The notes below the pieces were generated by a model. The model was not told the DNA's origin. It was given only the letters and a program-made list of their open reading frames with translations, and ran no database searches. A stretch of DNA of 64,000 nucleotides. It comes from Blastochloris viridis (lineage in GTDB: Bacteria; Pseudomonadota; Alphaproteobacteria; Rhizobiales; Xanthobacteraceae). The translations under genes and the position numbers were made by a program. Where the stretch lies: NCBI RefSeq assembly GCF_001402875.1, contig NZ_CP012946.1, positions 124,001-188,000 on the forward strand, in the 5' to 3' direction. Shown here piece by piece: positions 16,383 through 27,905 of this stretch. The stretch's first letter is position 1. Each line of letters starts with the position of its first letter.

Positions 16383-17939
16383 TCAGGCGCGCTGGCGCTG
16401 CTCCGCCGGCTCGCTCGCCTCGCCGCGCGATGTGTCCGGGTCGGCGCCGGCCTGAAGCTGCGTCCGGCCTCGAGCGTCCGGCGCGGGCTGGGGCGGCAGC
16501 ACCTCCGGCTCGGGGGTGACGATGATCGGCTCTGCCGGAACCACCGGCGCACTCTCGGCCGGCGACACCGTCACCGCGTCCTGGGTGCGGGCGTTGGCGG
16601 CGGCCTCGACCACGGTCATCGCCGTCTCCATCTCGTGCTCCAGCACCGGCCCACCGAGCTCGATCGGCGGCACCTTCCATTCGAAGGCGTCGATGCGGCC
16701 GGTGACCGGAGAGATCGGCAGCCAGCGATCCGACACGAAGCCATCGGCCACCCAAGCCGGGTCCCGCTTGGCGCGGACGGCGCGGGCCGCCCATTCGCGG
16801 GCCTTGCCGACGTCGCCGTTCTCGGCCGCCTCGAGCTCTGCCATCAGCAGGCAGACGCGCTGGGTCGGCTCGTAGGTGAGGTGGACGATGGCGGTGCGGG
16901 CGGTGGCGAAGTCCTGGGCGTTGAGCGCGGCCCGCACCACCGCCAGCGCACCTTCCGGATGGCCACTCGGCGACAGGCGCTGCAGCGTCCTGGCCCGCTC
17001 CAGCCGGTCGCGGCTGCCGTCGGCGTCACGCAAATGGACATAAACCTCGGCGATCTCCGGGTGCGGCGTCTCGCGCCACGCCGTCTCCAGGATCTTGGAG
17101 GCTTTGCGCAGCTCGCCGGTCCGGCCGAACAGGCGCCCGGCCAGCACCGCCGCCGGCACCAGCGTCGGCTCCAGCTTGATCGCCTCGGTTATCTTTTCGC
17201 GTGCCGCCTCGGGCTCGACGGCCTGCCGCGCCATCGCGTCGGCGGTGAGCAGCACCGCGCGCAGCCGCTTCACCGAGCTGCGGTCGGTGACGCCCGAGCG
17301 GTTGTTGCGGTCGAGCAGCGCCAGCGCGCCGGCCCAGTCGCCGGCGGCGGCGCGGGTATCGAGCGCGGCCTGCGCCGCCCACGGCAGTCCGGGCGCCTCG
17401 CCGGCCGCCGTTTCGGCGTAGCCGCGGGCGGCGGCGAGGTCGTCGCGGCGCTGGGCTTCCATCCACAGCCCGCGCAGGCCGAGCAGCCGCGTCTCCTTGT
17501 TGGCGGCCATCTCGTGGAACGTCGCTTCGGCCGCCGACTGGTCGCCGCTGAGCTGGGCGGCCTGGGCCCGCAGCAGCAGCGTCAGTGGCTCGTGGCCGAG
17601 CAGGCGCTCGGCCTCGGCGGCGGCCCTGCGCGCGGTGCGGGCATCGCCGGCGCCGGCGGCGACGATGCCGCGCGACAGTGCCTGGAAGCCGCGCGAGCGA
17701 CGCCGCGAGCTCAGCGAACTCGACATCAGGGTGGGCAGGTTGAACAGCGTCGACAGGATCGACCACAGCAGCCCGGCGGCCACCACCAGCGACACCAGCG
17801 ACACCGCGGCGAACAGCACCGAGGTCTCGATGTTCCAGCCCTGCCAGTGGATGGCGACGATGCCTGGCCGGTCGGCCAGCCAGCCGGCGCCGAACGCGAT
17901 CGCGGTAAGGACAACCAGGAATATAACAAGGCGGATCAT
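16383..17939 (-). CDS. HemY N-terminal domain / TPR protein
   Basis: A 518-residue inner-membrane protein. Two hydrophobic helices at about 1-22 and 41-65 carry the HemY-N region. A long series of TPR-like helical repeats follows (about 90-400), then a Pro/Val/Glu-rich disordered tail. Despite the name this is not protoporphyrinogen oxidase HemY of Bacillus; the proteobacterial protein is a scaffold encoded next to hemC/hemD and its role in haem synthesis is unproven. It starts 16 bases after the preceding ORF and belongs to the hemC transcription unit. Confidence 0.88.
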   Translation of the reverse strand: MIRLVIFLVVLTAIAFGAGWLADRPGIVAIHWQGWNIETSVLFAAVSLVSLVVAAGLLWSILSTLFNLPTLMSSSLSSRRRSRGFQALSRGIVAAGAGDARTARRAAAEAERLLGHEPLTLLLRAQAAQLSGDQSAAEATFHEMAANKETRLLGLRGLWMEAQRRDDLAAARGYAETAAGEAPGLPWAAQAALDTRAAAGDWAGALALLDRNNRSGVTDRSSVKRLRAVLLTADAMARQAVEPEAAREKITEAIKLEPTLVPAAVLAGRLFGRTGELRKASKILETAWRETPHPEIAEVYVHLRDADGSRDRLERARTLQRLSPSGHPEGALAVVRAALNAQDFATARTAIVHLTYEPTQRVCLLMAELEAAENGDVGKAREWAARAVRAKRDPAWVADGFVSDRWLPISPVTGRIDAFEWKVPPIELGGPVLEHEMETAMTVVEAAANARTQDAVTVSPAESAPVVPAEPIIVTPEPEVLPPQPAPDARGRTQLQAGADPDTSRGEASEPAEQRQRA

Positions 17940-17955
17940 GGCGCGTCTCCTGCTC

Positions 17956-20214
17956 TCAGCCGCCAGTGCGGGCCAAGGCGGCGAGAGCCTCGGCGGTCAG
18001 TTCGCTCAGGAGGCGGTCGGCGTCGAGCCGCGCCTTGGCGAGTTGCAGCCAGGGGGTGGCGACCTTCACGAGGTCGGGTGGCAATTCGCCCACGGTGGCG
18101 ATCGCTCCTGCGAGGTCGCCCCGTGCCAGTTGGTCCTCGGCGCGGGCGACCACGGCACCGGTCGAGTTGCCATCGACCGGCTGGCTTGGCCTGAACCGCA
18201 CCAGCCCCTCGGCGTTGCGGGCCAGGCGCTCCAAAACGCCTTCCGGCTCGCCGGTGCGCGGAACCGTCGCCAGCAGCGCGCTCGACACCTGACCGAACCG
18301 CGCCTGCACCGCGCGCAACGTCGGCAGGCCCTTGTCCGCCGCGCCGTCGATGCTGCGCAGCTTCTCGTAGCCGGGGCCGGACAATGCCACCGCGGCGTCG
18401 AGCTCTCTCCGGTATGGCCGGCCCTCGTCGACCGCGGTGCGAAGAGTGCCGAGCGCCACCGGCCAAGCGATGGCCCGGCTCGGCTGTGCCGCCAGCTGGA
18501 TGCGCTGGTCGAGCGCCACCACCCGGCCGGGCAGGCCGGCGAGGTCGGCCACCTTCTTGTCCAGCGTGGCGAGGCGGTCGGGCAGCGCGGTCGCGGCGCT
18601 GGCCGCGCGCTGCGCCGCCTCGCCGGCGGCGGTCGCCAGCTTCACCGCCTCTTCGGCGGTGTGGGCGGTGGTCTCGATCCGGCCGTCGAGCGCGGTGATG
18701 CGCTCTGCCAGTTCCGACACGCGGGCGTCCTCGGCCGGCGCTTGCGGCGCGGCGGCGCCCTCGCTCTGCGGCCGGGCCTCCAGCGCGTCGAGGCGGGCGT
18801 CGATGCGGGCCAGCGCCTGGGCGACGCGCTCCAGGTCGGCGACGCGGTGGCCGAGCGCCTCGATCTCGTCGTACTTCGCCGGCGCCGGCTCGGACGCGGT
18901 CGGCTCGGGCCGGGCCTCCAGCGCGCCGATGCGGGATTCGGCTGCCTGCAGCCGGGCCTGGGCCTCGAGCAGCGGGCCGGGGTCGCTCGGGCGCGGCGGC
19001 AGGATCGGCAGATAGCTCAGCGCGGCGGCGGTTGCAGCACCGGCCAGGATGCCGGCGATGGTGCCAGCCACCGCGCCGCCGCCGCGCGCGGGCGCGGTGG
19101 CTCGTGCTGCGGGGGCGGCTGTGACGGGGGCTTCGGCGGCCGCGGGTTCGCGGTTCGACGCCGCGGGCGGGATCTCGTCCGGCCGGGTCTCGTCGACGGC
19201 CACGGCGTCGGCGGGCAGGCGCTCGGCCTGGCTCTCGGCCACCACCGGCGCCGCCTCGGCTGCCTGCGCGGCGGTTTCAGACGTACCCGAGTCGGCTACC
19301 TCGCCCGGCGTCGCCTGGGCCGCCGGCGTATCGTCCGGCGACGTCGCCATCTCGGGCTCAGCCGCCTCGGGCACAGTGCCCTCGATCGTCACGGCGGTGT
19401 TTTCAGTCGGCGACGCGGTTTGATCGGCGGGCGTTTGCCCGGACTCGTGCGGTTTCGCGCCTTCCCAGTTTGATGCCATCGCCGTCCTCCCATGCCTCAC
19501 ATCATTGCCGCCTGCGGACGGCAGCAGCTCGAACAGCCCGCTCTCGTCCGGTGTTGCAGCGACGCGCACGTCGGCGCCCACCGCCCCCAGCGGCGCTGCC
19601 ACTCGCGGCGACAGCGCATAGTGTGGCAGGCGGACGACAGCCTCATAAACACCGTCGCGCCGACCCGCCGCCAGGAGCGTCTCACAGCTGCGGCGAGAAT
19701 AGTGCAGAATTCCATCGATTCGCCCGGCCGACAATGCTGCGATCGTCGTTTCCGCGAGATGTTCAGCCGGTTCAGCGCGGTAGGCGATAACCGTCTCGAC
19801 CGCAATGCCGTGCGGCGCCAACGCCGCGGCGAGATCGCCGGAGCGATCCTCGCCGGCCAGCCACAGCACCCGCTCACCGGCAATCAGGCCTTTGGCCAGC
19901 ACGTCCGCCAGGGTGCCGACGTCGCCCTCGGCGCTGGTGACGTCGGCAAAGCCGGCTGCGCGCGCGGCATCGCCGGTGCGGCGGCCGACCGTGAACACCG
20001 GCACGCCGGATTTGACCAGCCACGGCAGCCCGGCTGCCGCCCGCGCACCGTTGACGCTGGTCAGCGCCACGGCGTCGAACCGGCCGTCCGGTGGCGCGAG
20101 CGCCACCGGCACGATGGTCATCAGGGGATCGATCTCGGCATCATGGCCGCGGGCGGCGAGGTCGGCCCGGGTCCTGCTGGCTCCGGGCTCCGGCCGCGTG
20201 ACCAGCAGGCGCAT
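17956..20214 (-). CDS. hemD: uroporphyrinogen-III synthase fused to a mitofilin-like protein
   Basis: One open frame of 752 codons joins two proteins that are normally separate genes. Residues 1-245 are a full-length HemD, which cyclises hydroxymethylbilane to uroporphyrinogen III (LLVTRPEPGASRT, ALTSVNGARA, YRAEPAEH, HYSRRSCETLL). Residues 246-752 are the COG4223/mitofilin-like protein of Hyphomicrobiales: an acidic Pro/Ala/Thr-rich stretch, one membrane helix (about 380-402), a long coiled coil, and the conserved C-terminal mitofilin domain. At the junction an ATG (codon 246, position 19479) is preceded by GGGAGG at six bases, so the second part could also be translated alone. The ORF starts four bases after hemC ends. 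Confidence 0.85.
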   Translation of the reverse strand: MRLLVTRPEPGASRTRADLAARGHDAEIDPLMTIVPVALAPPDGRFDAVALTSVNGARAAAGLPWLVKSGVPVFTVGRRTGDAARAAGFADVTSAEGDVGTLADVLAKGLIAGERVLWLAGEDRSGDLAAALAPHGIAVETVIAYRAEPAEHLAETTIAALSAGRIDGILHYSRRSCETLLAAGRRDGVYEAVVRLPHYALSPRVAAPLGAVGADVRVAATPDESGLFELLPSAGGNDVRHGRTAMASNWEGAKPHESGQTPADQTASPTENTAVTIEGTVPEAAEPEMATSPDDTPAAQATPGEVADSGTSETAAQAAEAAPVVAESQAERLPADAVAVDETRPDEIPPAASNREPAAAEAPVTAAPAARATAPARGGGAVAGTIAGILAGAATAAALSYLPILPPRPSDPGPLLEAQARLQAAESRIGALEARPEPTASEPAPAKYDEIEALGHRVADLERVAQALARIDARLDALEARPQSEGAAAPQAPAEDARVSELAERITALDGRIETTAHTAEEAVKLATAAGEAAQRAASAATALPDRLATLDKKVADLAGLPGRVVALDQRIQLAAQPSRAIAWPVALGTLRTAVDEGRPYRRELDAAVALSGPGYEKLRSIDGAADKGLPTLRAVQARFGQVSSALLATVPRTGEPEGVLERLARNAEGLVRFRPSQPVDGNSTGAVVARAEDQLARGDLAGAIATVGELPPDLVKVATPWLQLAKARLDADRLLSELTAEALAALARTGG

Positions 20215-20218
20215 CGGC

Positions 20219-21175
20219 TCAAGCCCCGGCGAGCGCGGCGAAGAACGCCGGCCCCGCCCGGCCGCGCAGCTCGCGGCCGGCGTCGGCGCCGAGCGCGGCG
20301 GCCTCGGCCACGCTGCCCTCGCGGCTGGTCTCGTGGGCCTCGCTGCCGTCCGGCACCAAAATCACGCCGGAGAACGACAGCCGATCGCCGGTGACGCGGG
20401 CGTGGCCGCCGATCGGGGTGCGGCAGGAGCCGTCGAGCTCATGCAGGAACGCGCGCTCGGCGGCCAGCGCCCGCTCGGTGGCCGGCTCGTTGATCGCCGC
20501 CATCAGCTCGCGGGTGCGGGCGTCGCCCTCGCGGGTCTCAATGGCAATGGCGCCCTGGCCGACGGCCGGAACGAAGGCGTCGGCGTCGATGACGGTGGCG
20601 GTGACGCCGTCGGGCAAGCGGTCGATCAGGCCGAGGCGCTTCAGGCCAGCCAGCGCCAGCAGCGTGGCATCGATGGTGCCCTCGGCGACCTTGCGCAGCC
20701 GCGTCTCGACGTTGCCGCGCAGCAGCGCCACCTCAAGGTCGGGCCGTGCCCGCTTGACCATGGCCTGGCGGCGCAGCGAGGCCGAGCCGACCTTGCCGCC
20801 CTGCGGCAGCCCTTCGAGCCCGCCGGTCGTATGGCTGATCAAAACGTCGCGGACGTCCTCGCGTGGCAGAAAGGCCGGCAGCACCAAGCCATCGGGCAGC
20901 ACGGTGGGAAGGTCCTTCGACGAGTGGACGGCGAGGTCGATGCGGTCCTCGAGCAGCGCGTCCTCGATCTCCTTGGTGAACAGGCCCTTGCCGCCGGCCT
21001 GGGACAGCGCCCGGTCGAGGATCTGGTCGCCGATCACCTTGATGATCTCGATGACGATGTCGTCTTCCGGTACGCCATGGGCAGCGGCCAGCCGGCGACG
21101 GGTTTCATAAGCCTGCGCGAGCGCGAGGGCACTACCCCGGGTACCGAGGCGAAGGAACGGAGAAGATTGCGTCAT
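20219..21175 (-). CDS. hemC: hydroxymethylbilane synthase (porphobilinogen deaminase)
   Basis: Polymerises four porphobilinogen units into hydroxymethylbilane in tetrapyrrole synthesis; the next step is HemD. The 318-residue enzyme has [13 protein letters not shown] at the N terminus, [15 protein letters not shown] and [12 protein letters not shown] with active-site Lys and Asp, and the dipyrromethane-cofactor Cys251 in [10 protein letters not shown]. The frame is open further upstream, but the family start is [14 protein letters not shown] at 21175. It is the first gene of the hemC-hemD/mitofilin-hemY-like unit and divergent from tsaD. Confidence 0.96.
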   Translation of the reverse strand: MTQSSPFLRLGTRGSALALAQAYETRRRLAAAHGVPEDDIVIEIIKVIGDQILDRALSQAGGKGLFTKEIEDALLEDRIDLAVHSSKDLPTVLPDGLVLPAFLPREDVRDVLISHTTGGLEGLPQGGKVGSASLRRQAMVKRARPDLEVALLRGNVETRLRKVAEGTIDATLLALAGLKRLGLIDRLPDGVTATVIDADAFVPAVGQGAIAIETREGDARTRELMAAINEPATERALAAERAFLHELDGSCRTPIGGHARVTGDRLSFSGVILVPDGSEAHETSREGSVAEAAALGADAGRELRGRAGPAFFAALAGA

Positions 21176-21279
21176 GAGGCAGGCCGATGTTACGCCGACG
21201 TTTAGACATGCGCAGAGCGCGGGCGGATGCGGACTATCACTAATCCGCTGAACACGAACCAAGCGGGAGCCGGAACGCG

Positions 21280-22344
21280 GTGACGGACATGCTCGTACTC
21301 GGACTTGAGACGACATGCGACGAGACTTCGGCCGCCGTGGTCCGTCGCCATGACGACGGCCACGGCGAAATCCTGTCGAACGTCGTTCTATCCCAAGTTC
21401 TCGAACATGCCGAGTACGGAGGAGTGGTACCCGAAATCGCGGCGCGTGCCCATGTCGAGGCCTTGGAGGACATCATTTCCCGGGCGATGGCCGAAGCCAA
21501 GGTGGGCTTTGCCGACCTCGACGCCGTCGCCGCTGCCGCTGGGCCCGGCCTGATCGGCGGCGTGATCGTCGGCCTGACCACCGGCAAGGCCATCGCGCTC
21601 GCCACCGGCAAGCCGCTGATCGCGGTCAACCACCTGGAAGCGCACGCGCTTTCGCCGCGCCTGGTCGGCAGGCTCGGCTTTCCCTATTGCCTGTTGCTGG
21701 TGTCCGGCGGCCACACCCAGATCGTGGCGGTGCTCGACGTCGATCGCTACGAGCGGCTCGGCACCACCATCGACGATGCCATCGGCGAGGCATTCGACAA
21801 GGTCGCCAAGATGCTGAGCCTGCCCTATCCGGGCGGGCCGCAGGTCGAGATCGCCGCAGCCCGCGGCAATCCCGCCCGATTCGCTCTGCCGCGGCCGTTG
21901 CTGGGGCGCCACGACCCCGATTTCTCGCTGTCGGGCCTCAAGACCGCGGTGCGGCTCGCCGCTGAAAGCGCGGCGCCGCTCTCGGACGGCGACGTCGATG
22001 ATCTGTGCGCCTCGTTCCAGGCGGCGGTGGTCGATGTCGTGGTCGACCGCCTGCGCATGGGCCTGCGCCGGTTCGCCGGCAAGTACAACAAGCCCAAAGC
22101 GCTGGTGGTCGCCGGTGGCGTCGGCGCCAACAAGGCGATTCGCGGCGCGCTGGACCGGATCGCCGCCGAGAATGCGCTGAGGCTGCTGCTGCCGCCGGCG
22201 GCGCTGTGTACCGACAATGGCGCCATCATCGCCTGGGCCGGCGCCGAGCGGTTGGCGCTGGGCAAGGCGGACGAGCTTGATTCGCCACCCCGGGCGCGCT
22301 GGCCGATGGGCTCGCCGCTCAAGATCGAGGCAACCGACCCGTGA
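21280..22344 (+). CDS. tsaD: tRNA N6-adenosine threonylcarbamoyltransferase TsaD
   Basis: Transfers the threonylcarbamoyl group to A37 of ANN-decoding tRNAs, with TsaB and TsaE. The 354-residue protein has the ASKHA fold with [13 protein letters not shown] at the N terminus, the metal-binding HLEAHALS, the ATP loop VSGGHTQ and [11 protein letters not shown]. The GTG start at 21280 has GGAG about 11 bases upstream; ATG at 21289 is an alternative. It leads a unit tsaD-gpsA-small ORF-EVE gene. Confidence 0.96.
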   Translation: MTDMLVLGLETTCDETSAAVVRRHDDGHGEILSNVVLSQVLEHAEYGGVVPEIAARAHVEALEDIISRAMAEAKVGFADLDAVAAAAGPGLIGGVIVGLTTGKAIALATGKPLIAVNHLEAHALSPRLVGRLGFPYCLLLVSGGHTQIVAVLDVDRYERLGTTIDDAIGEAFDKVAKMLSLPYPGGPQVEIAAARGNPARFALPRPLLGRHDPDFSLSGLKTAVRLAAESAAPLSDGDVDDLCASFQAAVVDVVVDRLRMGLRRFAGKYNKPKALVVAGGVGANKAIRGALDRIAAENALRLLLPPAALCTDNGAIIAWAGAERLALGKADELDSPPRARWPMGSPLKIEATDP

Positions 22345-23336
22345 CCAATTTTGCCACCATCGGAGTTGCCGGCGCCGGAGCCTGGGGCACCGCGCTGGCC
22401 AACGCCACCGCCCGGGCCGGCTCCCGCGCCGTGCTGTGGACGGTCATACCCGGCCATGCCGAGGACATGGCCCGAACCGGCGAGAACAAGATGTTTCTGC
22501 CGGGGGTGCCGATCGCGCCGGGCGTCGAGGTCACCGGCGATCTCACTGTGTTGGCGCAAGCCTCCGCTATTTTGATGGTGGTGCCGACCGGCGCGCTGCG
22601 CGAGGTGGCGGGCAAGCTCGCGGGGCTGATCCGGCCGGGCACGCCGCTGGTGGCCTGCGCCAAGGGCATCGAGCCCAAGACCGACCGCTTCGTCACCGAG
22701 GTCATTGCCGCGGCCGCGCCCGCCGCCACTCCCGCCATCCTGTCGGGTCCGAGCTTTGCCGCTGACGTTGCTGCCGGGCTGCCGACCGCGGTGACCATCG
22801 CCTCGGCCGACGAGAGCGTCGCGGCGTGGCTGGCCGGCGCCATCGGCTCGGCGTCGTTCCGGCTCTATCATTCCACCGACGTGCGTGGGGTCGAGATCGG
22901 CGGCGCCGCCAAGAACGTGCTGGCGATCGCGGTGGGCATCGCCCACGGCCGCAAGTTCGGCGCCAGCGCCGCGGCGGCGCTGATCACCCGCGGCTTTGCC
23001 GAGCTGCGCCGGTTCGGCCTCGCCCACGGCGCCCGGCCGGAGACGCTGGCGGGCCTGTCCGGGCTCGGCGATCTCGTTCTCACCTGCTCGGGGCCGCAAT
23101 CGCGCAACTTTTCGCTCGGCTTCAAGCTGGGCTCCGGCGAGCCGCTGCCCGCGCCCGGTTCGGGCCCGCTGGCGGAGGGTTTCTTCACGGCGCCGGTGCT
23201 GGTGGAGATGGCAGCAAAGGCCGGAGTCGAGATGCCGATCGCGGGTGCGGTCGAGGCGGTGCTGGCCGGCCGTATCGGCATCGACGAGGCCATCACCGGT
23301 CTGCTCACCCGGCCCCAGAAGGCGGAGGCAGCATGA
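22341..23336 (+). CDS. gpsA: glycerol-3-phosphate dehydrogenase (NAD(P)+)
   Basis: Makes sn-glycerol 3-phosphate from dihydroxyacetone phosphate for phospholipid synthesis. The 331-residue soluble enzyme has the Rossmann motif [10 protein letters not shown] near residue 10, then [16 protein letters not shown], the catalytic Lys in [11 protein letters not shown], and [11 protein letters not shown]. It starts with GTG overlapping the tsaD stop by four bases (GTGA), indicating translational coupling. Confidence 0.96.
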   Translation: MTNFATIGVAGAGAWGTALANATARAGSRAVLWTVIPGHAEDMARTGENKMFLPGVPIAPGVEVTGDLTVLAQASAILMVVPTGALREVAGKLAGLIRPGTPLVACAKGIEPKTDRFVTEVIAAAAPAATPAILSGPSFAADVAAGLPTAVTIASADESVAAWLAGAIGSASFRLYHSTDVRGVEIGGAAKNVLAIAVGIAHGRKFGASAAAALITRGFAELRRFGLAHGARPETLAGLSGLGDLVLTCSGPQSRNFSLGFKLGSGEPLPAPGSGPLAEGFFTAPVLVEMAAKAGVEMPIAGAVEAVLAGRIGIDEAITGLLTRPQKAEAA

Positions 23337-23629
23337 CCAGCTTTTTCGAGCGGCTCGCCCGCGGCCTGGAGGCGGCGCAGTCCAGCATGGGCTCGGAGGA
23401 ACTCGCCCGCACCCATGGCTTCGAACTCACCCACTCGGCGAGCTGCCCGGTGGCGGTGGTGCGGCGGCGCAAGGCCAATGGCGAAATCGTGGTCGACATC
23501 GCCATCGGCGACGCCAAGGCGACGATGACCGCCGCCGAGTTCGACCGCTTCGCCGAGGAACTCGCCGCGTTCCGCCCGGTGGTGCAGGGCGCCGCCACCG
23601 CCGCGACCCGCGACGCAGCGGGGCCGTGA
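23333..23629 (+). CDS. hypothetical protein, 98 residues
   Basis: Not recognised. It overlaps the gpsA stop by four bases (ATGA) and ends directly against the next start codon, so it is firmly within the operon. The product is soluble. An Ala-rich helix at the start ([21 protein letters not shown]) is followed by a region predicted as beta strands ([23 protein letters not shown]) and a second helix ([15 protein letters not shown]). In many related genomes a YciI-like gene occupies the place between gpsA and the EVE gene; this product does not resemble YciI. Confidence 0.75.
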   Translation: MTSFFERLARGLEAAQSSMGSEELARTHGFELTHSASCPVAVVRRRKANGEIVVDIAIGDAKATMTAAEFDRFAEELAAFRPVVQGAATAATRDAAGP

Positions 23630-24052
23630 ATGGCGCATTGGCTGTTTAAATCCGAGCCGTTCAAATGGTCCTGGCAGGACCAGGTTGCGGCCGGTGAGCG
23701 CGGCACCGCCTGGGACGGCGTGCGCAACCACGCCGCCAAGCTCAATCTCCTGAAGATGGCGGTCGGCGAGCGCGGCTTGTTCTACCATTCCAACGAGGGC
23801 AAGGAGATCGTCGGCATCGTCGAGGTCATCCGCGCCGCCTATCCCGACCCCACCGCCGAGCCGGGCGCGCCGTGGGTGGTGGTGGATCTGAAGTCGGTCG
23901 AGCCACTGCCGCAGCCGGTGACGCTCGCGGCCATCAAGGCGACGCCGGCGCTGGCCGACATGGCGCTGCTCAAATATTCGCGGCTGTCGGTGCAGCCGGT
24001 CTCCGACGCCGAATGGGTGCTGATCTGCCGGATGGGCGGGTTGGCGGTGTGA
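23630..24052 (+). CDS. EVE domain-containing protein
   Basis: A 140-residue single EVE domain, related to PUA and YTH folds and thought to bind modified bases in nucleic acid. Typical segments are the opening HWLFKSEP, WDGVRNHAAKLNL, ERGLFYHSNEGKEIVGIVEV and the C-terminal WVLICRMGGL. The start codon directly follows the previous stop, so it is translationally coupled to the tsaD-gpsA unit; clustering with a tRNA-modification gene fits a nucleic-acid role. Confidence 0.92.
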   Translation: MAHWLFKSEPFKWSWQDQVAAGERGTAWDGVRNHAAKLNLLKMAVGERGLFYHSNEGKEIVGIVEVIRAAYPDPTAEPGAPWVVVDLKSVEPLPQPVTLAAIKATPALADMALLKYSRLSVQPVSDAEWVLICRMGGLAV

Positions 24053-24105
24053 GGCCAACCTGTCGCTGAACGGGCGCTTCCATCAGGCGCGGCGAGGGAT
24101 CGCCC

Positions 24106-24813
24106 ATGGCGAGCACCCATCTTCGCCGCCGTCATGATATGCCCGCCGGCATGACCTTGCCACCAGCGACCTCGCCAGCCGCCTTCATCCGCGCCAACAC
24201 CCGGCTTCAGCCGCTGGCATTCGTGCCGGAAATCCGGCTTCACCTCGCGGGCGAGGCGGTGCCGCTGTGGCAGGCGACCGAGGCCGAGCTCGGCCGCATC
24301 CAGCTGCCGCCGCCGTTCTGGGCGTTCGCATGGGCTGGCGGGCAGGCATTGGCGCGCTTCGTGCTCGATAATGCCGGCGAGTTCGCCGGGCGGCGGGTGC
24401 TCGATTTTGCCTCCGGCTCCGGCCTGGTCGCGATCGCCGCCGCCAAGGCCGGCGCCGGGGTGACCGCTGCCGACATCGACCCGTTCGCGGTGGCCGCCAT
24501 CGGCCTCAACGCCACCGCCAACGCGGTCGAGATCGCGGTGGAGGCCGCCGACCAGCTCGACCGGCCGCCGATGCCGGGGGTCGACGTCGTCATGGTCGGC
24601 GACGTGTTTTACGAGCGTGATCTCGCCCAGCGGGTCCTCGCCTTGCTCGACCGCTACGCCGCCGCCGGCGTCCGGGTGCTGGTCGGCGATCCTGGCCGCA
24701 GCTATCTGCCGCAGGCGCGCCTCACCGCGCTCGCCAGCTACGCCGTGCCGGTGACGCGCGAGGTTGAGGATCATGACGTCAAGCAAACGTCGGTGTTTGC
24801 GCTGACGAATTGA
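24106..24813 (+). CDS. class I SAM-dependent methyltransferase, ETF-beta lysine methyltransferase-like
   Basis: A 235-residue seven-beta-strand methyltransferase. Motif I reads VLDFASGSGLVAIAA (about residue 100) and the acidic motif II follows as AADIDPFA; VVMVGDVFYE takes the place of the NPPY-type motif. The segment PPPFWAFAWAGGQALARFVLD before motif I is typical of the METTL20/ETFBKMT group, which trimethylates lysines of the electron transfer flavoprotein beta subunit. The assignment to that substrate is inference; ribosomal-protein or nicotinamide methylases share the fold. An internal ATG at 24151 is a possible shorter start. It may be co-transcribed with the EVE gene 53 bases upstream. 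Confidence 0.82.
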   Translation: MASTHLRRRHDMPAGMTLPPATSPAAFIRANTRLQPLAFVPEIRLHLAGEAVPLWQATEAELGRIQLPPPFWAFAWAGGQALARFVLDNAGEFAGRRVLDFASGSGLVAIAAAKAGAGVTAADIDPFAVAAIGLNATANAVEIAVEAADQLDRPPMPGVDVVMVGDVFYERDLAQRVLALLDRYAAAGVRVLVGDPGRSYLPQARLTALASYAVPVTREVEDHDVKQTSVFALTN

Positions 24814-24992
24814 CGTCCAGGTTGCGCTTGGCCGGAAAAACGTGGCGCCTGCAGCGCGTTCGATGGCGGTGTCCGCGACCAAAGTGCGAGAGATGTGCCG
24901 CTTGTCGCCTTGCCGGCGATCGGTGAAATATGCGAGCGAAACTATCCGAGCACGCGGCCCGCAGCCGCGGCCATTGTCCTGGGGAGACATGA

Positions 24993-26945
<1,953 letters not shown>

Positions 26946-27043
26946 CGCGTTTTCCGGGAGATCGCGTGATCTGGGAACCGGCTGTCGGGCGGGCAGGCGG
27001 CGGTTCTCGGGCACGATGAGCCGGAACCCCATGACCTTCGACA

Positions 27044-27080
27044 ATCGCGGCGCGGGCCAACGCGCCGCGATTTTTGTTTT
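27044..27080 (+). terminator. rho-independent terminator after acsA
   Basis: A perfect 11-base-pair stem (ATCGCGGCGCG / CGCGCCGCGAT) with a six-base loop is followed by TTTTGTTTTG. It is the clearest intrinsic terminator in the window. Confidence 0.92.
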
Positions 27081-27215
27081 GTTGACGCTGATTGGCGAAA
27101 CCTCGACGATAGTGCTGCGACGGATGCCTCTGGTTCGACACCGGAAATCGCCCGGCAACCGGTTTGGGCGATCATCCCTGCGCCCGGCGACTGAAGCCGG
27201 CTGTGGGAGTGCGTC

Positions 27216-27761
27216 ATGCGTCAGTTTCGGGGAATTGCCGCAGCGAGCCGCCTCGCGGCGGTCGCGGCGGTTGCAGCGGGCGTTTCGGTTGCCGCGGAGG
27301 TGCGGCCGGCCGCGGCGGCGCGCGAGGTGGTCACCTTCAAGGCCGAGGCGATGCCCGGCACCATCGTCGTGAAGACGTCGGAGCGGCGGCTCTATTACGT
27401 CGTCGGCGACGGCCGCGCCATTCGCTATCGGGTCGCGGTTGGCATGAGCGGCCGTCAGTGGACCGGCGCGACCTATATCGACGGCAAGCACCTTCAGCCG
27501 GCGTGGTCGCCGCCGACCGAGGTCAAACGCTACAAGCCGTCGCTGCCGAGCCTCATTCCGGGTGGCGCCGCCAGCAATCCGATGGGCGCGGCGGCGCTGA
27601 CGCTGTCAGGTGGCGAATACGCCATCCACGGCACCTCGGCCTCGATGCGGCGCTCGATCGGCTCGGCCGCCTCGTTCGGCTGCATCCGCATGCTGAACGA
27701 GGACGTGCTCGACCTGTTTTCCCAGGTTCGGGTCGGCACCCGCGTGGTGGTGGAGCGCTGA
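27216..27761 (+). CDS. periplasmic L,D-transpeptidase (YkuD domain)
   Basis: A 181-residue exported protein that should form 3-3 peptidoglycan cross-links or attach proteins to the wall. An N-terminal signal sequence with an Ala/Val-rich core ends around AAAA-R (residue 37). The YkuD domain follows, with HGTSA and the catalytic motif SFGCIRM (Cys156). Paralogues of this size, with a single domain and no peptidoglycan-binding module, are numerous in Hyphomicrobiales, which rely on L,D-cross-links. Confidence 0.92.
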   Translation: MRQFRGIAAASRLAAVAAVAAGVSVAAEVRPAAAAREVVTFKAEAMPGTIVVKTSERRLYYVVGDGRAIRYRVAVGMSGRQWTGATYIDGKHLQPAWSPPTEVKRYKPSLPSLIPGGAASNPMGAAALTLSGGEYAIHGTSASMRRSIGSAASFGCIRMLNEDVLDLFSQVRVGTRVVVER

Positions 27762-27905
27762 GATTGTCGCGTCGTCGCCCCGGACAAGCGGTGCCAGCCG
27801 CGCGATCCGGGGCCGCAAGCAGGAGAGACGTTTTTTCTGCTGACGATCCCGGATCGGTGCCGGATGCTCCGCATCCCGCGCCGTCCGGGACGACGATGGG
27901 ATCGG

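Noticed and set aside
16217..16519. ORF with the phrase AEGIRTPDPLITNEVLYQLSY
   Set aside because: This is the antisense translation of tRNA-Thr, a well-known false protein in databases; the cloverleaf on the minus strand explains it fully.
27777..27812. Terminator between the L,D-transpeptidase gene and yciB
   Set aside because: GCCCCGGA and TCCGGGGC can pair, but the loop is about 20 bases and no T tract follows; too weak to list.
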